This document shows positions 27,314 through 34,483 of a stretch of 34,483 nt of DNA, piece after piece. A model generated the notes under the pieces. It made no database searches and was not told the DNA's origin. It worked only from the letters and a program-made list of their open reading frames with translations. Source of the DNA: Priapulus caudatus (taxonomy: Eukaryota > Priapulida > Priapulimorpha > Priapulimorphida > Priapulidae); assembly GCF_000485595.1 (NCBI RefSeq), contig NW_014577076.1:846529-881011 (forward strand), given 5' to 3'. The first letter of the stretch is position 1; the number at the start of each line of letters is the position of its first letter. Position numbers and translations under genes: made by a program.

Positions 27314-28179
27314 CAGAGTGTCAAACCATCCCGATTTCGTCGGGATTATCCTGATTTTGATCGAAATCCCCGAATCCCGACGTAACCTCCTTCGGGATAA
27401 GGAAAATTCCGATTTTCGATATTTTGCACGCACTATCTCGCGAAAAAAGTCAAGATATATTTTCCACTTAATTTCTCACGATTCTTAGCAATAAAATCGA
27501 TTCTGAACGCTCCTTGCCTTCCCTGCATGCATTTCGAGCTAGCGGTAAATATACCATGGCATGAAACTGTATTGCGGGCTCAAGTGAACAGACGGCTCAA
27601 ACTCCATGACAGATGGCGCTCTCGCTCTTGGCTCAATCTACCACTGCTACAAGTAGATATTCGTGAGAATTTCTAGTTTTTTTACCACAAGTTTTACAGC
27701 GGCCAGGTTACTCGTACCCTCAGGCTCTGTAATAAGATTTGGACTAATAAAAATTGCAAAGATATTAAAAATCCGACCATTATTTTATTAATTATTTGAT
27801 AAAATAGTGATACGAAATAGTGCACGGATTGTGTGCCCATTTACTAAATCCTAATTAAAAAATTTCGGGGAGGGGGACATGCCCCAGACCCCCCTCCCAC
27901 CCCACCCCCTAATGAAAATCCTGATTTCTTAAAGCTGCATTTCCACTATCGATTTTTGTCAGCAAATCATCCGAGTCGTGCAAAATAGAACACGTTCTAT
28001 TTCTCCAACTCGGCGACTTGACTCCAACTCCGACTCCAACACAATCGAATTTCAGCCGATTAGTTGGAATGCACTTGGGTCAAGTCGGGGGCAAGTTGGA
28101 ATGCACTTGAAATCGGTACGATTTGCTGACAAAAATCGATAGTGTAAACGCAGCTTTAGTCTACAGGTTGGACACTCTG
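27314..28179. mobile_element. CAGAGTGT-ended hAT-like element (866 bp)
   Basis: The terminal inverted repeats CAGAGTGTCAAACC and GGTTGGACACTCTG (one mismatch) are flanked by the exact 6-bp direct repeat TCAACC at 27308-27313 and 28180-28185. Near the left end are several GGGATT/CCCGAT motifs. No transposase frame is visible. A further inverted-repeat element (27931-28157) lies inside. CAG...CTG ends suggest hAT, although classic hAT duplications are 8 bp. Confidence 0.75.
27931..28157. mobile_element. nested MITE with ~38-bp inverted ends
   Basis: The left end AAAGCTGCATTTCCACTATC and the complementary right end GATAGTGTAAACGCAGCTTT continue inward with ATTTTTGTCAGCAAATC and its complement. 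It is 227 bp long and flanked by TT/AG and TA-like bases. The interior has a direct repeat containing TTGGAATGCACTTG. Confidence 0.75.
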
Positions 28180-28534
28180 TCAACCCTATGAGCAGACTAG
28201 GAAATTTTCATCATTGGTACAATATGTGTGTGAATTTTTACAATACAGGAATTGACCTAGACTGTGTACTCTAGTCGAGATGTGATTAACCACTAGACAA
28301 TGCAATCCCACAAAATGTGACAATGCAAATGTCTGTGAAAATAGAGACTGGAGATTTTTGTTTACATGTACCTAAATTGTCAGATACCAGAGACAAAAAC
28401 CATCAAACCGAAGACAAGCAGTGATGCAGCAGCTAAATAAGGAGATTCTTCTTTCAGAAACAAGCATAGATTTCCTAGCGTGACAAATGCTTATTTGTAA
28501 TGACTCTCCGGACCGTGAAGACCCGAGGAAATGC

Positions 28535-28766
28535 TCAAAGTTCCTCTTTTCCATTAGATGCTGCCAAACCTTCAACGGTTTGAGCAAACTTGCGGATGTC
28601 ATTAGCCAATAGCTGCGGCTGCTCAAACGCTGCAAAGTGACCACCGGTCGGCATGTCCGTGTAGTGAACAAGGTTCGGATACTCGTGACGCACCAGTGTC
28701 TCTGGATATACAACAAGCTCCTCCGGAAATGCTGCATAGCCGCTGGGAACAGATACCTGGTGATGC
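28535..28766 (-). CDS. EPHX1-like: exon 5 of intact epoxide hydrolase
   Basis: 76 codons plus TGA. The acceptor CTTTTGTAG precedes a G that completes an Arg codon. Carries PSGYAAFPEEL with the acid Glu and MPTGGHFAAFEQP with the base His, then a helix and the C-terminal NGKEEL. Confidence 0.93.
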
Positions 28767-30203
28767 CTACAAAAGAAAACAAACAAGAAAAGAAAAATGC
28801 TTATTTTGTGCAATTTCGAACAGTACTTTCTCGTGTAATATCCCCCACACTATGTGATGTTTTGATGCCTTTATTAGAGCTTTAAACAATGTCACAGGAT
28901 GGATAAAGTTAGATTATAATAACCCCCAGTTTATTACAAATGTATAGCCGTCATGGTGGCTCGTGTTTTTCCAGTACTTTTAGTACTGCATACATCATTA
29001 TGCATAAATTAAATGTGTGCAAGGTGCAGGTATAAATGTAACAAAACATTAAAGAATATTATGTCATAAAGTTATCTGCCATTGTTTTAGCATTTGTTCG
29101 GAGATCGAGGCAGTGTACATAAGCTTTCATCATGTGCAGGGTTCTTCCAAGGCTTTAAATGTATTTCGGGTCTGACATGCCTTCAAAATTGAAGCCAATT
29201 TGCGACATCCTATATGTGACCCGCTCCAGCAAAACCAGGATTAAGTAGGAAATTCTACAAATTGAGTTATGTGCATATCTGAATAGATCATTTAATTACC
29301 TTTAAAATGATATATATATAATATTTAGCTATATCTAAAGAATTGACCGATCTACAGTCATATATAGATCGGAAACCGACTTATTCCAGAATATGCAGCT
29401 TTTGAGATAAAGCGTTCCGGGTAAGGGACCCAGTCGGGGATGAGCGGTCAGGGGACCATAAATTTTTATTTTTTTTATTTTTTTTAAAATTAAAAATGAC
29501 CATAATAATCTAGAGATATCTGAACCTATATATCCGGATTAAATATGCACTTAGGAACTTATTTTTGTAAAAATCTCATTTTTGTCCAGGTAGGCCATTT
29601 TCAGCATTGACATGTGTGCGTGCTCATTACTCAAAACAATGACTTGCGACTTAGTCCGTATTATGCTGGAGCGGGTCACATTTTCCAGCTACGTTTACTT
29701 TTGACAACCCCAACGCGGCCGTGACGTGTTTTCACATCTCCGAACTGATTGAGTTTACTTGTGTACTCGGGCCACTTAACTGACTCTAACTAGTACAACC
29801 CTATCCCGGGGCCCCCTTTGTCCATAAATGACATGCCTTCTTTAAATTTCTGGGGGAAAACCTGATGTGCACACCTTGTCAGCCCATGCTCAGCATCTGA
29901 GTAGAACACTCCTTTATAGAGCCTCATGGATGTCGTAATGCTGTCCGTCACCCAGTATATCATGACGTTGTGGAGCAGCTCATCTAAGGTAAACGTCTGC
30001 GTGGCCAGTCCTCCATCGTTATCGTGGATGTTAGACAGCTTAGTCCAGACAGCAAATTTCTCAATGATCCAGGCGGCCAATCCCGCAGGACTGTCACTCA
30101 AGCCAACTCCTATACAGCCACATAATGACAAAAAGCACGCATGTTATAACTAACCGATGTAAAGTGTATCAGAATATGACACATGCCCAGTTACTCAAAC
30201 ACA

Positions 30204-30251
<48 letters not shown>

Positions 30252-32229
30252 CACATTATTATCATCATGTTTCCAAAAGACCATGTCATTATTTCACACA
30301 TACAAATCTTCAGTTCAGCTACATCCCTATTCAATATACAATGAGCTGATGTATACAAATATCCTTGTTAACATACATATCAGCATTTGCCACACTGTGT
30401 GTGACACATCAACTTGTTGTATATCGAATAGTGACACCAATATGCAATGTGCAATATTTCAATTAGTGATATGTCTGAACAGAAAGTTTGTTATATCTTC
30501 CACACAGCTACTTATTGAATAACTGTACATGGTATCAGATCTACATAGACGCTAATACACAGATCTCCAAACTACAATACTTCTAAGTTTCACCACTCCG
30601 CACTTGCAAGCTGCTATGATTTACCAATTGTATCGGGTCTGGTGACATGCACGTGAGCATGGCCTGTCTCTTCTAACAGGACGGTCATTTTCTCGAACAA
30701 CGGGTAGACCTTCCACAGATCATCCTTGTTAAACACCAAACTCGGGAAGATGGACCCCACGAGAAGTTTCGTGAAGTAGCACGCATTTGGCACGGTGATG
30801 GGCATATTCACATGCACTCCTTTAACTCTGAAAAGCACACATCGGTCATAATTTGTGCAGTTAAGCATCCAACCGACAAGAGAATGACCAAGTTCCAACT
30901 ATATGACAATTACTGTGGGGCTTAGTGTAGCTTGCCAACCTGTCGACTGTTGTAACGGTGCACGCATGTATATCCACTGCAGTAGCATTTCTAATATTAG
31001 GGCCTACAATTTACAAGCCAAGACATACAAGTGTAACCAGTGATGTATAAGAAAGTAATATCTTATTGGAAAGATATAGAAAACAAATGCTTCGAACGAC
31101 TACATATTTCTTAGTTTATGGCAACTGCTGGGAACAACTGGCCCTTAATTGCTATTTTTCATTTTCATGCACTAAGCATGCACTGCCGATATAGGTGCCT
31201 GTGTATCCATGCAAAAGTGTGTGTCTATATCAGTATACCTTTCAGGATATAAGATTGCAATCTCGGACACGATCAATGAGCCCATGTCACCACCTTGTAC
31301 ATAATAATGTCTATGACCAAGTCTGCGCATCAGTTCATTAAACATCCGAGCTGCATGCATTCCTGCGAAACCTGCAAATAATGATGCAACCATTATATTT
31401 TGTGGTATACAACATATGCACTTATAGTTATATTGTCAACTTGGCTATTTTAAGTAATATTTGTTTGTCCTAACCCCATATCTCTAAAGATTTTGCATAA
31501 ATACTTAGGGACATGGATATAAACTTTGAAAAATTATACGAGACTTGATTAATTTGGCAGGTTTGCTAGATCCATATACTTTTAACAGCACAATTTAAAC
31601 ACAAGTTGCAGTGTACCTTCCTTATGCGGGGCTTCAGAAAACCCGTATCCTGGAATAGAAGGGCAAATTATCTCGAAAACAGGGTCATCTTTTTTTCCAC
31701 CGTGAGCCAATGGATCGGTGAGCAGCGGGATGATCTTGTAGAACTCGTAGAAGCTTCCCGGCCAGCCATGTACCATTAGCAGAGGCGTCACATTCTTGTA
31801 ACTTGACTTCGGTTTGACGTGAACGAAATGTACGTCTATGCCGTCTAATTTAGTCAAAAAGTTATCATATTTATTTAGTTCTAGCTGCGCTCTATCCATG
31901 TTGTATGTCTCTCGCCAGTACCTAACGATGTGACGCATCGTCTCAGAGTTGATGCCGTATCGAAACTTCACATCGGGCAAAGAATCTGTCAACTTTGTGC
32001 GGTTGAGTCGTGCGTATAAATCATTAATGACAGCTGACGAAAATCGGACAGAAAAGTCACCGATGGAGTTGTCCTCGTGAATTCCTCTAGCATCTCTGCC
32101 CCACCAACTGTTGCTCAGATCGGGTAGCGGAGGCGTGACAGTGTAGAACGTACGCCGTATCGCCAACCCGACAATCAAAACAACTACAAGTACTGTACAC
32201 AACTTGCAACACCAGCAGCAAATAGCCAT
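28535..32229 (-). CDS. EPHX1-like: microsomal epoxide hydrolase, intact five-exon gene
   Basis: Joining 32229-31617, 31371-31239, 30827-30625, 30109-29875 and 28766-28535 gives about 471 residues with consistent splice phases and GT-AG borders; human EPHX1 has 455. A Cys-rich hydrophobic signal anchor lies at about residues 4-24. An EHN domain follows (GDFSVRF to the NKYDNF region), then the alpha/beta-hydrolase fold with the oxyanion motif HGWPGS at 154-159. The triad is Asp233 in QGGDMGS, Glu411 in FPEE and His438 in GGHFAA; the spacings equal those of rat Asp226, Glu404 and His431. It should convert epoxides to diols at the ER membrane. The C-terminus is KEEL. The start is the first ATG; the open frame upstream lacks an ATG. 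It is the tandem paralogue of 7220-16795. Confidence 0.92.
28767..29874 (-). other. intron 4 of intact epoxide hydrolase
   Basis: 1108 bp with donor GTGTGC and acceptor TTTGTAG. It contains the MITE at 29215-29680 and otherwise unremarkable AT-rich sequence. Confidence 0.8.
29215..29680. mobile_element. MITE with TGTGACCCGCTCCAGC ends
   Basis: The terminal inverted repeats TGTGACCCGCTCCAGC and GCTGGAGCGGGTCACA are perfect over 16 bp and enclose about 430 bp of AT-rich DNA without an open frame. A target duplication is not clear. It is inserted in intron 4 of the hydrolase gene. Confidence 0.75.
29875..30109 (-). CDS. EPHX1-like: exon 4 of intact epoxide hydrolase
   Basis: 235 bp, phase 2 at both ends, donor ACAAG|GTGTGC. 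Contains SDSPAGLAAWIIEKF, TLDELLHNVMIYW and SITTSMRLYKG, highly conserved with the paralogue's exon 4. Confidence 0.93.
30195..30253. repeat. (ACGC)n microsatellite
   Basis: About fourteen perfect ACGC units in intron 3 of the intact hydrolase gene. Confidence 0.95.
30625..30827 (-). CDS. EPHX1-like: exon 3 of intact epoxide hydrolase
   Basis: 203 bp, acceptor CTTTTCAG and donor G|GTAAAT. Contains VKGVHVNMPI, FNKDDLWKVYPLFEKM and EETGHAHVHVTRPDTIG. Confidence 0.93.
31239..31371 (-). CDS. EPHX1-like: exon 2 of intact epoxide hydrolase
   Basis: 133 bp, acceptor TTTGCAG and donor AAAG|GTATAC. Contains FNELMRRLGHRHYYVQGGDMGS, with the nucleophilic Asp233, and ends at ILYPER. Confidence 0.93.
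31617..32229 (-). CDS. EPHX1-like: exon 1 of intact epoxide hydrolase
   Basis: 613 bp from the ATG (context AAGTATGG). It encodes the signal anchor MAICCWCCKLCTVLVVV, PPLPDLSNSWWG, the EHN domain, HGWPGSFYEFYKIIPLL and PGYGFSEAPHKE; donor GAAG|GTACAC. The sequence coding for the last third is nearly repeated in the paralogue at 16196-16396. Confidence 0.93.
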
Positions 32230-32254
32230 ACTTGACGATGACTTTAGTTTCCTA

Positions 32255-32320
32255 CTACTACTACTAGTAGAAAGAAACGACACGTACGCTCGTTAAATTA
32301 TCGACGGTCTATATAACTTG
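32255..32320 (-). promoter_or_regulatory. possible 5' UTR and TATA-like box of intact epoxide hydrolase
   Basis: On the minus strand GTTATATAGACC (about 32309-32319) lies about 85 nt before the ATG and could serve as a TATA box. An (AGT)n stretch (32253-32268) would fall in the 5' UTR. This is judged from position and sequence only. Confidence 0.3.
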
Positions 32321-32914
32321 CCTATCTATGGTATCTTGTCACCTAAGCTGAACAAACGCTTTCGTCATTGCACCATTAATTTCGCCGGTCGTGCGTCTTG
32401 GTTGTGCCTAGCTCCAGGAAACGGTATTGCTAGGGTTAGAATACCGGTGTATTGACGTTAGTAACACAGCCTGGTCGGGTTAGGTTGTGCCTGGCACCTC
32501 TGTTGTTTGCGTTATGGATGTTCAGTATCACTGGCTACGGCGATACCCTGTTACTACTCAGTTTCTGATACTGGTGTGTGTGTGCACCAGCTACACTAGC
32601 GGCAGCAGCAGGGTGTGATGGCCTTGACACAGGGGGCATTTATATCGAAAATGGCGGCACTGGTACGGTTATCCGTAAGCGTTAGCGCCTCGTAGTGTGC
32701 TTTACACATGTTTCATTGAGATTTGAACACTTAATCGAACAGTTGATTCTGAATATTGAATATATGTGTACGTAAGGGTGTCTCCGGGTAAGGGTGTCTG
32801 TCCGTGGCTCCGTTTATGGTGAACTTTTTAGTTCGGCAGCACGTATATTTTACTTATATATATATACACCTGTAGGCTGTAGGTAGGGTACCTATTCGTC
32901 CGTCCACCAGATCT
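32321..32914. other. upstream intergenic DNA, nothing recognised
   Basis: Sequence upstream of the intact hydrolase gene with no exon or repeat recognised. It probably includes promoter-proximal DNA. Confidence 0.4.
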
Positions 32915-33200
32915 ATGTGCGCGTGTGCGTGTGTGTGTGGGGGGGCGGTGCGTGGGTGCGTGCGTGCATGAGCGTGTGCGCGCGCGCGTGTGTGTGTGTG
33001 AGTGCGTGCGCGCGTGTGCGTGCGGGGGTGCGTGCGTGCGTGCATGCGAGCGTGTGTACGCACGCGCGCGCGCGGTGTTGTGGGTGCGTGCGTGAGCGTG
33101 TGCGTGCGTGCGTGCATGGGTGCGTGCGTGTGAGCGTGTGTGCGTGCATGTTAGGGGGGATGAATGGTACGTTGGTTGGGTGGGTGGCCGTGCGTGGCAC

Positions 33201-33236
<36 letters not shown>

Positions 33237-33250
33237 TGTGTGTGTGTGTG
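32915..33250. repeat. TGCG/GT compound microsatellite
   Basis: (TGCG)n, (CGTG)n and (TG)n runs, with long perfect TGCG units at 33198-33238. Open frames on both strands are composition artefacts. It continues in kind at 34289-34382 on the far side of the inserted hAT element. Confidence 0.92.
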
Positions 33251-34287
33251 CAGGCCCGTAGCCAGGGGGGGTTCGGTGTTCGGACCAATCTTGGTGCCCC
33301 CCTCCTTTCCACACTGACCCAGTCCATTTTAGTTGTTGACCTGTCTGACCAGATATACAATGCAGGTTGCAGCAGTACAAAAATTTATTCATATGATAAC
33401 ACAATATACTGTACAAACTAAGCCAAGCTTGGGCTACATAAAGTTCTACAAAAATTCAATACAACATCTATTTTAATTCACAATTAAAATCTATTTTAAT
33501 TCAATATTTAAATCGAACATTCTATAAAATATATATTAAATTAATATTTATATTTATATTTATATTTATTAATATATATATATATAATAATATTAAATTA
33601 AAATATATATTAAATTCTAACATCTATTTTAATTCAATAATATTTCACAAGTTAAATGTATCAAAGTTCCAATATTCATGACCTGAATGGCATTTTTCTA
33701 CATTTCATTTTCGCAAAATTACTGATAACATCCTCGAAAGTAATACTTCTCAGAATACCTGTTTCAATTGTTAATATACACAGTGAGTTGAGTCTTTCTT
33801 GAAGCATAACTGATCTATTTGGTTTTTTTACACGTTTTAGTTGTGAGAAATACCTCTCTGTTGTGCAGTTGGTGACCATTAATGTTAAAAATATTCTTAA
33901 GGCAATTTCAACATTTGGAAAGGCACTCTCTAGTTTGTCTTCTGTAATTGTGTTGTAAAATTTTAAGTGAGTGAAAGATGTTTTCTTGGTTGTTTAAAAC
34001 TTATGAAGAACATATGAATGGAACTGCTGAAGCCTTGTAGTACACCTGGGAAGTACAAATCTTTATTCGTTTTCTTTTCTTTTCACCCTTTTCCCAACTT
34101 TGTGGTGCCCCCTTTGGCCCTGGTGCCCTAAGCACGTGCTTAGTCTGCTTAATGGTTAATCCGGCACTGCCCACACCCTCCCCCTGCACGGTCGCAATTC
34201 TCCTTCGCTCGGTCGCTTCGCGCCCGAGCAAATTGCCAACATTTAAAAACGAACCCCCCCCCCCAATATAAAGCTGGCTACGGGCCT

Positions 34288-34288
<1 letters not shown>
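33251..34288. mobile_element. hAT-family deletion derivative (1038 bp)
   Basis: Bounded by CAGGCCCGTAGCCAGG and GGCTACGGGCCTG, the same ends as the 486-bp element at 20285-20770. It is inserted into a GT/TGCG microsatellite, so the target duplication cannot be read. It keeps the minus-strand C-terminal part of a hAT transposase (33676-33984). An AT-rich tandem of TATTTA, ATATAT and AAATTA lies at 33470-33620. Confidence 0.85.
33676..33984 (-). pseudogene. hAT transposase C-terminal dimerisation domain fragment
   Basis: The open frame without an ATG reads LESAFPNVEIALRIF, then LTLMVTNCTTERYFSQLKRV, then MLQERLNSLCILTIETGI and SNFAKMKCRK before the stop. This is the pattern of the hAT dimerisation domain (ERxFSxLKxxK...RLxxLxxLxIE). 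The rest of the transposase is missing, so it cannot act alone. It shows that the CAGGCCCGTAGCC element family is hAT. Confidence 0.85.
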
Positions 34289-34367
<79 letters not shown>

Positions 34368-34382
34368 TGTGTGTGTGTGTGT
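34289..34382. repeat. (GT)n microsatellite
   Basis: Almost pure GT run of about 94 bp with a short GCGCGC interruption. It is the continuation of the array split by the hAT element. Confidence 0.95.
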
Positions 34383-34483
34383 GGTACGGTAACGGTAGGT
34401 TATACTACCGTTACCGTTCGTACGTACGTTCTTCTTTCCTTTCGCGTAGACGTACGTAGTGGTAGTCGGTAGACGACGACGGC
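34383..34483. other. terminal segment with small hairpin
   Basis: ACGGTAACGGTAG and its complement CTACCGTTACCGT around 34385-34418 form a 13-bp stem. CGTACG-type palindromes follow. No gene recognised. Confidence 0.5.

Noticed and set aside
28372-28782. 136-residue minus-strand frame overlapping the last hydrolase exon.
   Set aside because: It is a shadow frame of exon 5 of the epoxide hydrolase.
32230-32283. Upstream extension of the intact hydrolase by 18 Ser-rich residues.
   Set aside because: The extended frame begins with GTG and has no ATG; the first ATG at 32229 places the hydrophobic anchor at the N-terminus as expected.
32854-33421. Open frames of up to 167 residues on both strands.
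   Set aside because: Same cause: TGCG/GT microsatellite plus the end of a hAT element.

Overview
The window looks like nuclear DNA from an animal, probably a marine invertebrate. Coding sequence is split into short exons with GT-AG introns. Most of the rest is DNA-transposon debris, foldback elements, minisatellites and simple repeats, and there are several short TTAGGG/CCCTAA runs. No bacterial-type gene organisation is seen. I cannot name the species; a deuterostome such as an echinoderm, hemichordate or lancelet is a guess.

The only clear host genes are two tandem microsomal epoxide hydrolase (EPHX1-like) genes, both on the minus strand. The upstream copy (28535-32229, five exons) gives an intact protein of about 471 residues. 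It has a membrane anchor, the HGWPGS motif, a complete Asp-Glu-His triad and a C-terminal KEEL. The second copy (7220-16795) has the same five-exon layout with matching splice phases and intact exons 2-5. Its exon 1 is broken by several frameshifts, and the 3' third of that exon is almost identical to the other gene, unlike the other exons. Its introns carry dispersed repeats (8.2-13.8 kb) and a 34/36-bp minisatellite split by a probable solo LTR (15123-15580).

The left end (1-7.2 kb) holds a 40-bp minisatellite with an inverted block (2055-4100), a foldback element (4718-5228) and GT-rich satellite DNA. Between the two hydrolase genes (16.8-28.5 kb) lie a 10-bp minisatellite, a TA-flanked MITE, a large inverted repeat with a nested hAT-like element, a truncated and frameshifted THAP/P-element-type transposase gene, a LINE reverse transcriptase relic and further hAT-like elements. 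The right end (32.9-34.5 kb) is TGCG/GT microsatellite DNA interrupted by a hAT deletion derivative that keeps the C-terminal dimerisation domain.

The most novel item is a pair of tiny, perfectly self-complementary elements (10972-11081 and 26511-26587). They share 19-nt termini apart from one base, and each has an exact 9-bp target duplication. Other points are a dispersed hairpin repeat whose stem covaries between copies, a gene-conversion-like tract between the hydrolases, and a motif shared by the ends of several repeats and the start of the P-type transposase.
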